Position numbers and translations under genes: made by a program. From the NCBI GenBank assembly GCA_903936705.1, contig CAIZWN010000069.1, forward strand, positions 1 through 64,000: 64,000 nt of DNA, read 5' to 3'. A model generated the notes under the pieces. It did not search any database and had not been told where the DNA came from. It saw only the letters and a program-made list of their open reading frames with translations. Origin of the DNA: an uncultured Myxococcales bacterium (GTDB taxonomy: Bacteria > Myxococcota_A > UBA9042 > DTJE01). The first letter of the stretch is position 1. Each line of letters starts with the position of its first letter. This document shows, piece by piece, positions 25,046 through 33,925 of this stretch.

Positions 25046-26557
25046 ATGCCCGGACGTGTTCCCTTTGTAGCGATGGGTGACATCAACGCCTTTTTCGCCC
25101 TGGCTTTGGACAACGTGGTTACCCTTGTGATGCTTGCAGGTATCCTGGCCTACGGGTTTGGAATGCCCATGGATTTCGTTCTGACGCGGATGGTTCCGGG
25201 GACGGCGCTGGGTGTTCTGGTAGGGGACCTGGCCTATTCGTGGATGGCCATTCGCAAGGGTGGCGGGGCCACGGCTATGCCGCTTGGACTGGACACTCCC
25301 TCCACGATCGGCATGGCCGTGGCGGTAATAGGTCCGGTGTTCCTGCTGGAACGTGACCCGGTTGTCGCCTGGCAGGTCGGTATGGCTACTATTGTTCTGA
25401 TGGGCCTCGCGAAGATGATTCTGTCGTTTGCCGGAGATGTCGTGACACGCATTCTGCCCGCAGCGGCTCTTCTTGGTCCCATTGCCGGCATCGGCCTGGC
25501 GCTGCTGGGCCTGTTCCCGGTCGCACGAATCTTCTCGGTGCCGATTGCCGGCATCGTGGCCATGGGCATCGTTCTGTACTCCCTGACTGCCGGCCTTGTG
25601 ATGCCGTTTCGTTTGCCGGGTGCTCTTGTTGCCGTGCTGATCGGCGCGGGCCTGTTCGCCCTCTCGGTGTTGGTAGGTTGGACGCCTGCGCACCCTTCTA
25701 CCGAAGTTTTGCTGGGGTTTCACCCACCGTTGCCGCAGATTGGTCATCTTCTGGCAGGGCTTCCGCGGGCTATTGACTACCTGCCGATCAGCCTGCCTTT
25801 CTGCATCCTGACCGTCATCGGGGGAATCAACGTGGCTGCCTCGGCCCGCGAGGCTGGGGACGACTATCGCACTCGCGATATCCTTCTGGTCGAGGCCATG
25901 GCAACCCTGGTTTCGGGCGTTTTCGGCGGCGTGGCCCAGACAACACCGTATATAGGCCACCCCGCTTACAAGGCAATGAAGGCGCGTGCCGGGTACACGC
26001 TGGCCACCGGCATGGTGATAGGAGTCTGCGGGAGTCTGGGCCTGCTGGGCGTGCTGGTAGACTGGCTTCCCGAGGTCGCAGTTGCACCGATATTGCTGTT
26101 TGTGGGCGTCGAGATTGCGGTGCAGGCATTTCGAGTCCCGCCGCCCCGACACCTGGCCGCAGTGGTCATATCGATTGTGCCGTGCCTGGCCTACCTGGTT
26201 TCGATCTACACCCAGCAGTTGATGGTGGCGGGCGCCAAGCCGGATCCAGTGCTGGCCAGCCAGGTTGGTACGATCGCAATTCTGGGCCGCGGTTTTGTCC
26301 TGACTTCCATGCTGTGGGGAGCCGCGACCGCGTGGTTGATCGACAGGCGAGCGCTGGGGGTGCTGCTGGTCTTTGGCGTGCTGTCGCTGTTCAGTCTGTT
26401 CGGGGTGATCCATTCGTCGGATCCGTCGGGTGCCCTTCTGCTGCCGTGGGCGGCCGCGGACAGCACGCCTTATCAACTGGCTTTGGCTTACGGGACCACC
26501 GGTATAATTCTGGGGTTGCTGATTGCTTTCGTGCCTGCGCCATCGGAACGTGTTTGA
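25046..26557 (+). CDS. NCS2/AzgA-like purine or pyrimidine permease
   Basis: 503 residues with about 12-14 hydrophobic helices and almost no loops longer than 20 residues. The N-terminal ALALDNVVTLVML, the GGGATAMPLGLDTPST stretch, and VFGGVAQTTPYIGHPAYKAMKARAGYT near 290-320 fit the xanthine/uracil/guanine permease superfamily (proton-coupled nucleobase uptake). The substrate cannot be read from the sequence. It begins 16 bases after the ssb-derived repeat. glpK follows after 12 bases, so the two are co-transcribed, an unusual pairing. Confidence 0.78.
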   Translation: MPGRVPFVAMGDINAFFALALDNVVTLVMLAGILAYGFGMPMDFVLTRMVPGTALGVLVGDLAYSWMAIRKGGGATAMPLGLDTPSTIGMAVAVIGPVFLLERDPVVAWQVGMATIVLMGLAKMILSFAGDVVTRILPAAALLGPIAGIGLALLGLFPVARIFSVPIAGIVAMGIVLYSLTAGLVMPFRLPGALVAVLIGAGLFALSVLVGWTPAHPSTEVLLGFHPPLPQIGHLLAGLPRAIDYLPISLPFCILTVIGGINVAASAREAGDDYRTRDILLVEAMATLVSGVFGGVAQTTPYIGHPAYKAMKARAGYTLATGMVIGVCGSLGLLGVLVDWLPEVAVAPILLFVGVEIAVQAFRVPPPRHLAAVVISIVPCLAYLVSIYTQQLMVAGAKPDPVLASQVGTIAILGRGFVLTSMLWGAATAWLIDRRALGVLLVFGVLSLFSLFGVIHSSDPSGALLLPWAAADSTPYQLALAYGTTGIILGLLIAFVPAPSERV

Positions 26558-26569
26558 GAGGAGGTCGTC

Positions 26570-28045
26570 ATGCCTGGATTCGTGCTGGCCCTGGACCAGG
26601 GAACCACAGCCACGACGGCGGTCGTCGTCGGCACCGATCTGAAGTGTCTTGCGAAAGCTGGTAACGAGATTCCACAGATCTACCCGAAGCCGGGATGGGT
26701 GGAACATTCGCCCGAGGCGATCTGGGGTGCGACTTGCACCTCGGCGCGCGAGGCAATGGCAAAGGCCGGAGTGAATCCGGCCGACTGTGCTGCCGTCGGC
26801 ATCACGAACCAGAGGGAAACCACGGTCCTCTGGGATAGGGCGACAGGTGCACCGCGGTTCAACGCGATTGTATGGCAGTGCCGCCGTACCGCGCCATTTT
26901 GTGACGAGCTAAAGGCCAGCGGTCTTGAACAGATGTTTCGCGATCGTACCGGTCTGGTGCTGGACCCCTACTTCAGTGGCACAAAGATCCGCTGGATGCT
27001 GGACAACGTGCCGGGTCTGCTTGCCGATGCCCAGGCGGGCCGAATCGCCTTCGGTACGGTGGACAGTTTTCTGGTGTGGCGCCTGACCGGCGGCCGGACC
27101 CATGTCACTGATGTTTCCAATGCCTCGCGCACGCTGCTGCTTGACTTGCGGACGCTTGATTGGGACCCCGAGTTGTGTGCGGCTCTCGGTGTGCCAGCCT
27201 CGGTTCTGCCGCAGGTTGTCCCTTCGTCAGGTGTGCTGGGCACGACTCGGGGTACCGGTTTTCTGCCGGATGGCATCCCAGTTGCGGGCATCGCGGGTGA
27301 CCAGCAGTCGGCATTGTTTGGCCAGACCTGTTTCGCCGCGGGACAATCGAAATGCACCTACGGCACCGGTGCCTTTTTGCTGCTGAACACGGGAGAGGTT
27401 CCAGTGGCATCGCGGTCCGGTCTGCTGACGACGGTAGCCTGGAAGGTCGAGGGGCGGACTTCCTACGCGCTGGAGGGCAGCGCCTTCATTGCTGGCGCCG
27501 CCGTTCAGTGGTTGAGGGACGGTCTTGGATTCTTCGCGCATGCGTCCGAGATCGAGGCGCTAGCCGCGTCGGTCCCGGACAGCGGCGGCGTGGTTTTTGT
27601 GCCTGCGCTGGCCGGCCTGGGTGCTCCCTACTGGCGACCGGAGGCCCGAGGTGCCCTGAGCGGGCTGACCCGAGGGACCACTCGTGCCCATGTTGCTCGC
27701 GCGGTCCTGGAGGGCATCGGATTCGAGGTGGCCGATCTGATTGATGCGATGGCCCGTGATACCGGGACCGACGTGGCCGAGTTGCGCGTCGATGGAGGAG
27801 CCTGCGCCAACGATCTGCTGATGCAGTTCCAATCGGATATCCTTGGCATCCCTGTCATCCGGCCCAGAAATGTCGATACGACCGCAATGGGTGCTGCAAT
27901 GCTGGCTGGTCTAGGTGTAGGCTTGTGGTCGCAAGGCGACCTGGTCCGCCTTGCTGCCTCGGATCGGAGCTTCAATCCGGCCATGGACGCGTCCAAGCGG
28001 GCGTCCAGGATCCAGGAGTACCGTGGCGCAGTCTTGCGAGTGTAG
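26570..28045 (+). CDS. glpK: Glycerol kinase
   Basis: 491 residues, GAGGAGG before the ATG. It phosphorylates glycerol to glycerol 3-phosphate. FGGY-family landmarks: [14 protein letters not shown] (phosphate 1), [25 protein letters not shown], the [17 protein letters not shown] region, [15 protein letters not shown] and [27 protein letters not shown]. Length is normal. No glycerol facilitator or GlpD lies nearby; the neighbour is the NCS2-like permease. Confidence 0.93.
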   Translation: MPGFVLALDQGTTATTAVVVGTDLKCLAKAGNEIPQIYPKPGWVEHSPEAIWGATCTSAREAMAKAGVNPADCAAVGITNQRETTVLWDRATGAPRFNAIVWQCRRTAPFCDELKASGLEQMFRDRTGLVLDPYFSGTKIRWMLDNVPGLLADAQAGRIAFGTVDSFLVWRLTGGRTHVTDVSNASRTLLLDLRTLDWDPELCAALGVPASVLPQVVPSSGVLGTTRGTGFLPDGIPVAGIAGDQQSALFGQTCFAAGQSKCTYGTGAFLLLNTGEVPVASRSGLLTTVAWKVEGRTSYALEGSAFIAGAAVQWLRDGLGFFAHASEIEALAASVPDSGGVVFVPALAGLGAPYWRPEARGALSGLTRGTTRAHVARAVLEGIGFEVADLIDAMARDTGTDVAELRVDGGACANDLLMQFQSDILGIPVIRPRNVDTTAMGAAMLAGLGVGLWSQGDLVRLAASDRSFNPAMDASKRASRIQEYRGAVLRV

Positions 28046-28087
28046 GACTACCTGACAGTCCATTGTCCGGCAAAAGAGGGGTTCGTG

Positions 28088-29707
28088 ATGGTCTTGGGTC
28101 GTTTAGGAACCGTTGGCTTCACGTGGATTTCCAAGGGGCATGTCGTGGCCATGGCCGCCATGCTGACGGTGGCGGCGGCAGGATGTGCGGCCGGGGCTCC
28201 AGTCGGCCAGGACGCATTGGAAGACTCGAGCGTGGTCATTCCCGGTAAGGATGCGCATGCGGACACGGTTGGCCGCGACATTGTGGATGCGATCGATGCA
28301 GCGGTTGACGTGCCTGATGACAATTTGCGCGACGTCGTGATTCCTGCCGACCTGCCTGCTGAATTCGGCTATGGGGATGTCGTGCCACCGCAGGACGTGC
28401 TGGTCTCGGATGGCCTGGATTTGGGCGATCCGGCTTCCTTGGATGTGACTGTCGCGGATTTGCCGGGGGAAAACCCGGTTGCGTCGGATGCCGGTCACGA
28501 ATTGATTCCGAGTTCCTGTAAACCGGGTCAGACGACCTGCTGGTGTGTCGACGAGACACAATGCAACCAGGAGTATTCCAAAACCTGCCAGCCCAGCCGC
28601 TGCAACCCCAAGACCGGCCACTGTGTCCTGGATTCCGGCTTTCTGAATGGGCAGGAGTGCGAGGATGGCGATGCGTGTACGACCGGCGAGATCTGCCAAT
28701 TAGGACTCTGCAAGGGCGGCACATTCACGTGTGAATGCAGGTTGGATTCCGAGTGCCCAGACACGGATCCTTGTACCGACGATCGCTGTATCGACGGGTA
28801 TTGCCAGCATCCGTTCAACACCACGCCGTGCGAGGATGGCGATGCGTGCACGTCGGGCGACGCCTGTCTTGAAGGAGTCTGCACCGCGGGCGCCTTTGTT
28901 TGCGAATGCCGGCTTGACGGAGATTGCGGCGACCCGGATCCCTGCACCGACGACCGTTGCATCGACGGGTATTGCCAATACCCGTTCAATACTGCGCCAT
29001 GTGAAGACGGTGATGGTTGCACGTCGGGTGACGCGTGTCTTGAAGGGGCGTGCATCCCTGGTTCTCGCATCTGCCAGTGCGACAGTGATTTGCGTTGCGA
29101 CGACGGGGTGACCTGTACCGATGACCGGTGCGTGGAAGGGAACTGCACGAACACGCTGGTCGCCGGAACGTGTCGGGTGGCAGGGGAGTGTATTGCGGAA
29201 GGGACGACGAATCCTTCCAACGCCTGCCTCGCCTGCGATCCTTCGGTTGCAACCGATGCCTGGTCGAACCTGGTGGATGGTGCGCCCTGCGAAGACGGCG
29301 ACACGTGTACTTCCCTGGACACCTGCGCCTCAGGAAGCTGCGTCCCAGGGACGCGGGTATGCGAATGCATGAACGAGACCTTCTGCAACGATGACATATT
29401 CTGCACCGACGATACCTGCGTCGATTCGATCTGCATCCATGAACCGAACGTTCTGCCTTGCGACGACGGCGATCCTTTGACTGTGGGCGACCGCTGTGGC
29501 GGCGGGAACTGCGTGCCAGGGTCCACGTGCGGGGACGCGACGTGCCTGCTGCCCTACGAGACGTGCAAGACATGCTCCACGGACTGCGGGATATGCCCCG
29601 AGACCGAGACGGCATGTGCCGACGGCTGGGACGATGACCAGGACGGCTTTACCGACTGCGAGGATCCCGACTGCCAGCCGACCCCAGCCTGCACGTCGGA
29701 CGGGTGA
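28088..29707 (+). CDS. Cys-rich repeat lipoprotein
   Basis: 539 residues from the ATG at 28088; GAGGGG lies seven bases upstream. The signal ends in AAAGC (Cys33). An Asp/Val-rich linker (about 40-140) leads to a Cys-rich region built of units such as CEDGDACTSGDACLEG, each unit carrying eight to ten cysteines. Two units are near-identical 57-residue repeats. The end has DDQDGFTDCEDPDC, an Asp-rich calcium-type loop. Such proteins are usual on Myxococcota-type cell surfaces and are disulfide-stabilised; no enzyme domain is seen. A second, different member lies at 45878-47446. Confidence 0.8.
   Translation: MVLGRLGTVGFTWISKGHVVAMAAMLTVAAAGCAAGAPVGQDALEDSSVVIPGKDAHADTVGRDIVDAIDAAVDVPDDNLRDVVIPADLPAEFGYGDVVPPQDVLVSDGLDLGDPASLDVTVADLPGENPVASDAGHELIPSSCKPGQTTCWCVDETQCNQEYSKTCQPSRCNPKTGHCVLDSGFLNGQECEDGDACTTGEICQLGLCKGGTFTCECRLDSECPDTDPCTDDRCIDGYCQHPFNTTPCEDGDACTSGDACLEGVCTAGAFVCECRLDGDCGDPDPCTDDRCIDGYCQYPFNTAPCEDGDGCTSGDACLEGACIPGSRICQCDSDLRCDDGVTCTDDRCVEGNCTNTLVAGTCRVAGECIAEGTTNPSNACLACDPSVATDAWSNLVDGAPCEDGDTCTSLDTCASGSCVPGTRVCECMNETFCNDDIFCTDDTCVDSICIHEPNVLPCDDGDPLTVGDRCGGGNCVPGSTCGDATCLLPYETCKTCSTDCGICPETETACADGWDDDQDGFTDCEDPDCQPTPACTSDG
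28736..29077 (+). repeat. Two 171-bp in-frame repeats in the Cys-rich lipoprotein
   Basis: The landmark ATCGACGGGTATTGCCA occurs at 28790 and again at 28961, 171 bases (57 codons) apart, with highly similar sequence on either side. It marks a recent internal duplication. Confidence 0.75.
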
Positions 29708-29760
29708 TTTTCCGGTGAAACCTCGGTTCTCGACCTGATTGCGATTCCAGCGAGTCGGTC

Positions 29761-30207
29761 TCAGATGTAGTACATCTGGCGACCCTCGATCTGGGCCTGG
29801 CGCTCGGCCAGTTGTGCCAGAGTGTGGCTATTGAGGATGGCTTCGGTGCAATCGTCCACCTGCTTCCAGACCTCGCCCATGGCGCTTGCGGCGGTTCGGC
29901 GGCATGCGGCGTCATCGGTGGTCCTCAGACCGCCGTAGGTTGTCAAAGCGCCACCCTCAACGGCCAGTATGGCGTCTCGAATAGTGATGTCCTTAGCTCC
30001 GCGTGCCAGGATGTATCCGCCCCCAGGTCCGCGGACGCTGCGGACCAGACCGGCGCGACGCAGGTCAAGAAGCAGTTGATCCAGGAACGGCTTGGGGATG
30101 CCTGCCTGGCCGGCGATGTCCTTGCTTTGCAAGGGATTGGCGTCCTTGCAGCTGACCAGTTCCAGCAAGGCCAGCAGCGCGTATTCGGTCCGGGCGGATA
30201 TCCGCAT
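29761..30207 (-). CDS. Rrf2-family transcriptional regulator lacking the Fe-S cysteine triad
   Basis: 148 residues from the ATG at 30205-30207. The winged helix (1-80) is clear: MRISARTEYALLALLEL, SKDIAGQAGIPKPFLDQLLLDLRRAGLVRS, GPGGGYILAR. In IscR and NsrR three cysteines around residue 90-110 bind an iron-sulfur cluster; here that segment reads GGLRTTDDAACRRT with one Cys plus another in DDCTEA, so the usual triad is absent. It may sense something else or use another ligand set. It lies alone downstream of the TPR/PEGA gene, in the same direction, after a 131-base gap. Confidence 0.85.
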   Translation of the reverse strand: MRISARTEYALLALLELVSCKDANPLQSKDIAGQAGIPKPFLDQLLLDLRRAGLVRSVRGPGGGYILARGAKDITIRDAILAVEGGALTTYGGLRTTDDAACRRTAASAMGEVWKQVDDCTEAILNSHTLAQLAERQAQIEGRQMYYI

Positions 30208-30338
30208 TAAGTCACGTCCTGGCGTCAAAAACCGTTCCAGGAGGAAAATGTCCTGTTGGACCCCTGGATTCGGGTTCAAATAGAGAGTCAGCATTCCCCG
30301 AATCGGGTGGAAATGGCAAGGGTTGTCGCCCGATGGTC

Positions 30339-31475
30339 TCAGAATCCCAGACTGAACGATGCAATTGCTCCTCCGCGAACGGGGGCAGCTGTAACGATCG
30401 GTCTGGAGGAAATTTTCGTGGTCCGGGGACTTGCGGCCGGAGGGTCAGGGAATACGAACAGAGAGACGATTGCCACGGTAACGCCTACGCCCATCATGCC
30501 GACGCCGTACCAGCCCTCATGGTAGTCCTTGGCTCCTTTCGCAACCCCAATGTTTTCCTTCTTGTAGAAGTACCAGCCTGACAGGCCTGCGCCTGCGACA
30601 GCGACGGCGGCGCCGGCCGAGAAGGTCACCCACTTCCACGGATTGGTGCGGGAATCCCCGGATTTCGATGTGGCGTGGGCTCCAATCGGGTCCATGCGGC
30701 AAGTGACCTCTACAACACCGCTGGAGGGTACTGTGAATGACGACAGGAAAGGTACCCGGCCATCCTTGACGCACAGCAGTTTGCGAATTCCTGGCGGCAG
30801 GGGAATGGGGTCGGTTCGGCCTTGGCTTCCTGGTGCATCGGCAGGGGCAAACTCGCGGTCGTCGATCCGGACGACAACGCCGTTGAACGAGCCGACGCTG
30901 GACACCAGAACCACATGTCCCCCTTCGGCAACGAGGGCGGCGGCGACCTTCTGACGACCCGAACCCTGGATATCCCGGTTTTCGATGACGGTGGTGTATC
31001 CGGGCTTTCGAAACTCGAAACGGTGCTGGCCGCGCGGCAGTTTAACGGTGACTGGAGTTCGTTGCGACGGCGTCTGGTCGATGACAACCTCGGCCCCCGG
31101 CACATTCGCCTCGACAGAAACTTCAGGCGACTGGTCCATGCGGCTTCGCAGGCTCTGGATAGCGCTGAAGGCCTTTGCCAGGATCTTCTGGTCTTCGGTT
31201 CGGACGCGCAGATAGGACTGCAAGGCCCCCTCGAGATCGCCCAGTTTTTCGCGACACTCGCCTTCCCGCAACAGAATCTGCGGCAGTGGAAAGACCGCGT
31301 ACGCCCGTTCGAACAGTTCAATGGCCTTGCCGCAGCTACCGGCGTCCATTTCCTTGCGCCCCTCCTTGAACAGCGAGAAGGCTTCGTTCTCCTCGGCTGT
31401 CTGGGCGACCGCTGCAGGGGCGAAAAGCGCAATTGCAAGAACGATCAGCAGAGCGAATTTTGCGTGCATCCTCAT
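30339..31475 (-). CDS. Exported TPR/PEGA-like protein with C-terminal helices
   Basis: 378 residues. A cleavable signal peptide ends AVA at about residue 24. TPR-like helices cover about 27-110 (FSLFKEGRKEMDAGSCGKAIELFERAY, LREGECREKLGDLEGALQSYLRV). Residues of about 118-170 look like a PEGA/carboxypeptidase-regulatory-type beta fold (SVEANVPGAEVVIDQTP... PRGQHRFEF). Two hydrophobic helices near 285-305 and 322-345 follow. It starts six bases after the Ser/Thr kinase stop, so the pair is one transcript and the protein probably works with the kinase. Similar kinase-TPR/PEGA pairs are usual in Myxococcota. Confidence 0.75.
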   Translation of the reverse strand: MRMHAKFALLIVLAIALFAPAAVAQTAEENEAFSLFKEGRKEMDAGSCGKAIELFERAYAVFPLPQILLREGECREKLGDLEGALQSYLRVRTEDQKILAKAFSAIQSLRSRMDQSPEVSVEANVPGAEVVIDQTPSQRTPVTVKLPRGQHRFEFRKPGYTTVIENRDIQGSGRQKVAAALVAEGGHVVLVSSVGSFNGVVVRIDDREFAPADAPGSQGRTDPIPLPPGIRKLLCVKDGRVPFLSSFTVPSSGVVEVTCRMDPIGAHATSKSGDSRTNPWKWVTFSAGAAVAVAGAGLSGWYFYKKENIGVAKGAKDYHEGWYGVGMMGVGVTVAIVSLFVFPDPPAASPRTTKISSRPIVTAAPVRGGAIASFSLGF

Positions 31476-31481
31476 CGGCTT

Positions 31482-33215
31482 TTACTCATCCCAGTTGAGT
31501 ACCGGTTTCTTTGTCGGCTTTGGGGCGACCCCGGGAGGCAGGCTCGGGACTGGTTTCTCCAGTGGTGGAATCGGCCGAGTCTTCAAGGTGGCAGCACCCG
31601 AATCGGCAGCCTTTGGCGATGCGGACGTGGCTTGGCGCTTTTGAGGCGGCAACGATACCAGATCGTACGACATGGAGGTGCGGCCCATTGCAATCAAGTC
31701 GCTGGGCATCAGCAACACATCCATGGGCACGAAGCCCGGCAGGCTGAGAACAAGGCGAATCGGCAGCGCGCCATCGATCAGTCGGGCCGAATAAGGGGTG
31801 CGTCCGGCCACCTTGCCATCGATGACCACCTCGGCGCCGGTTGGGTTCGACAATACGCTGGCGAAAACAACCGTGGGGACGGGTGCCGGAACTGGCGTTG
31901 GCGTAGGCGCTGGCGTCGGTGCTGGCGCAGGAACCGGCGCAATCAACGCGGTTTGGGAAACGCTGGCGGAAGAAATCACCTGATCCTCGCGACCGGCCAG
32001 AAGGACAGATGCGGCCCCGGCCAGCAGCGCGGTCGCAAGCACTGCCACAAGAACCCACGAAACAGGTATGCCACGTCGCGCTGCCGACTCGCGTGGAGCG
32101 CCGGCAGAGTTTCCTGTCGTCGCCGATGGCGCAATCGGGGTGAGCGGCGCGGCCCCATTCTGGAAGTTTTCAACTGGCGTGTCTGGAGGTCCCATGGCAG
32201 GCAGGTGGCTGCTGGAGAACTCGATTCCCTCGTCGTCGTCTTGACGCGTATCGATTGGGGCCTTTGCAACCGGGGACGAGGTCCCCCAGTCCATCGTGAC
32301 GCGGGATTCCGGGCGACCTGCGACTGCCGCTGCCTGCGGTGCTGTCCATCCGGCCAAGGCTGCGTCCAGAGCTTCGACGAAAACCTCGGCCGAAGCCGGC
32401 CTGTCGTCGGGGTTCTTCATCAGCAACCGGATCACCAGTTCTTCCAGTGCCGAAGGAACGTTCAGGCCGGGCCGGACCGATGACAGTGGAGGAACGGCCT
32501 CGCCCACATGTTTCATCGCTATGGCGATCGGAGACGCCCCCTGGAACGGAGGGCGTCCGGCAAGCATCTCGTAAAGAATGGCCCCAAGCGCGTAAAGGTC
32601 CGTGCGGCAATCCACTTCCTGGCCCATCGCCTGTTCAGGAGATAGATACAGGGAGGTTCCAAGGATCAGGTCCCCCTGGGAAGTGTTGCCGCTGCCTACC
32701 GAGTTCTGAACGAACCTGGCGACGCCGTAGTCCAGGATCTTCACGAAGTCCTTTTCGCCGAAGACCTCTGAAATAAAGATGTTGTCCGGCCGCAAATCGC
32801 GGTGCACCAGGCCGGCCTTGTGGGCCTCGCCCAGGGATTTTGCAGTCTGGCGGGCAAAGGTCGCTGCGCGTGCGACCGGCAGCGCGTCTTCCCTGGCCAG
32901 CAGCCGGGAAAGGGGCTCTCCGTCCAGGAACTCCATCGCAATGTACAGGTGGCCATCCTCGGCGCGACCGCCATCGAAGACCCTTACCGTGTTGGGATGT
33001 TTCAGTCGACTGCTGGCGCGGATATCTGACGTGAACCGGGCCACCCGCACGTCTTCGCCGGCAACTCCTTCCGACAGCACCTTCAACGTCACCAGGTGCT
33101 GCATGCTGATGTGCACGGCCCGGTAGATTGTCGCAAGGGGACCGCTGGAAAGCTCGGCCTCGATGCGATACCTACCCTCGAAAACCTGGCCAACAAATCC
33201 TTTGGAGTCTCCCAT
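31482..33215 (-). CDS. Transmembrane Ser/Thr protein kinase with periplasmic PEGA domain
   Basis: 577 residues from the ATG at 33213-33215. The Hanks-type kinase domain covers about 10-270: glycine loop LSSGPLATIYRA (weak), the ATP-binding Lys in VTLKVL, catalytic loop HRDLRPDN and magnesium loop LDYGVAR. Two deviations stand out: the catalytic-loop Lys is Arg, and DFG is DYG; both occur in active kinases, though rarely together. A juxtamembrane linker leads to a helix near 385-407, an Ala/Pro/Thr-rich stretch, and a PEGA domain (NPTGAEVVIDGKVAGRTPY). It may phosphorylate targets read by FHA proteins. The TPR/PEGA gene follows after six bases. Confidence 0.88.
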   Translation of the reverse strand: MGDSKGFVGQVFEGRYRIEAELSSGPLATIYRAVHISMQHLVTLKVLSEGVAGEDVRVARFTSDIRASSRLKHPNTVRVFDGGRAEDGHLYIAMEFLDGEPLSRLLAREDALPVARAATFARQTAKSLGEAHKAGLVHRDLRPDNIFISEVFGEKDFVKILDYGVARFVQNSVGSGNTSQGDLILGTSLYLSPEQAMGQEVDCRTDLYALGAILYEMLAGRPPFQGASPIAIAMKHVGEAVPPLSSVRPGLNVPSALEELVIRLLMKNPDDRPASAEVFVEALDAALAGWTAPQAAAVAGRPESRVTMDWGTSSPVAKAPIDTRQDDDEGIEFSSSHLPAMGPPDTPVENFQNGAAPLTPIAPSATTGNSAGAPRESAARRGIPVSWVLVAVLATALLAGAASVLLAGREDQVISSASVSQTALIAPVPAPAPTPAPTPTPVPAPVPTVVFASVLSNPTGAEVVIDGKVAGRTPYSARLIDGALPIRLVLSLPGFVPMDVLLMPSDLIAMGRTSMSYDLVSLPPQKRQATSASPKAADSGAATLKTRPIPPLEKPVPSLPPGVAPKPTKKPVLNWDE

Positions 33216-33288
33216 TGTTGCCCCACAGATCGGTCGGAAGTATATCACGGGGTTTAGGCAGAAATAGCCCTCGCCCCTTCAATGGGAA

Positions 33289-33852
33289 TCAGTTGTCCGC
33301 CCGGGCCTTTCGCGTTGTTCCGGGCGCTGCCGGCGGGCGGCTTTCAAGCGTCTTCACCCGCTCGGACAGGCCGCGGACCTCCCGGCGCAGGAACTCCAGT
33401 TCCTTGTGGATTGGCGCGATGTTCCTGACGGCCGCAAGAACCGTCTGGAAGCGATCGTCCGCCCTTTTCTGGAGGTCGTCGTAGGCGCGTTGGGTACCGG
33501 TAAGAAATTCCTTGAACTCCTCGGCCGCCTCGGCATGCATCAGGCGCTGCACGGTCTTCTCGGCTTCGTCTTTCAGCGAGGCCACCGGCGCCAGTTTCAC
33601 CTTCAGAAAATCGCCACCGCTTTGCAGCATCGACATCAGGCGCTGTCCAGGCAGGATGGGTCGGCTGCGCTTTTCCTCGCCCACCAGTACCTGCGCAAGA
33701 GTCACCGAGGTGATGTCCTCGCCGGATCGGCTGTCAACGACGCGGACCTCGCCGCCGCCTCGCAGGAAGGTTGCGATCTCTTCAAGGGTGATATAGCGGC
33801 TCTCACCCGTGTCGTACAGCTTCCGGTTGGGATATCGCTTGATCGTCTTCAT
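33289..33852 (-). CDS. PhaR-like regulator (PHB/PHA accumulation DNA-binding domain)
   Basis: 187 residues from the ATG at 33850-33852 with GGAGG upstream. Residues 1-65 (KTIKRYPNRKLYDTGESRYITLEEI... VRVVDSRSGEDITSVTLAQVL) are the PHB_acc_N domain, known from PhaR repressors that bind polyhydroxyalkanoate and DNA. Residues of about 70-165 are helical and coiled-coil, with a Pro/Arg-rich tail. In most bacteria it regulates phasins and PHA synthesis; no pha genes lie nearby. It sits between the thioredoxin-like gene and the kinase in the run that begins with the BMC genes, so control of that locus is possible. Confidence 0.82.
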   Translation of the reverse strand: MKTIKRYPNRKLYDTGESRYITLEEIATFLRGGGEVRVVDSRSGEDITSVTLAQVLVGEEKRSRPILPGQRLMSMLQSGGDFLKVKLAPVASLKDEAEKTVQRLMHAEAAEEFKEFLTGTQRAYDDLQKRADDRFQTVLAAVRNIAPIHKELEFLRREVRGLSERVKTLESRPPAAPGTTRKARADN

Positions 33853-33925
33853 TCGCTTGGGCCTCCGTCGGGCGAGCAATTGTAGCATCCATGCAGCCAG
33901 ATGCATCCGGCAGATCGCCTGCAGA

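Noticed and set aside
24857-26707. 616-codon open frame on the minus strand across the NCS2 permease gene
   Set aside because: Its translation is rich in His/Gln/Arg/Asn with no hydrophobic core or domain, and it is exactly antisense to a clear membrane protein; a shadow of high-GC codon use.
30822-32483. 553-codon plus-strand frame over the kinase and TPR genes
   Set aside because: Antisense to motif-bearing proteins; Arg/Gly/Cys-rich random-looking translation.
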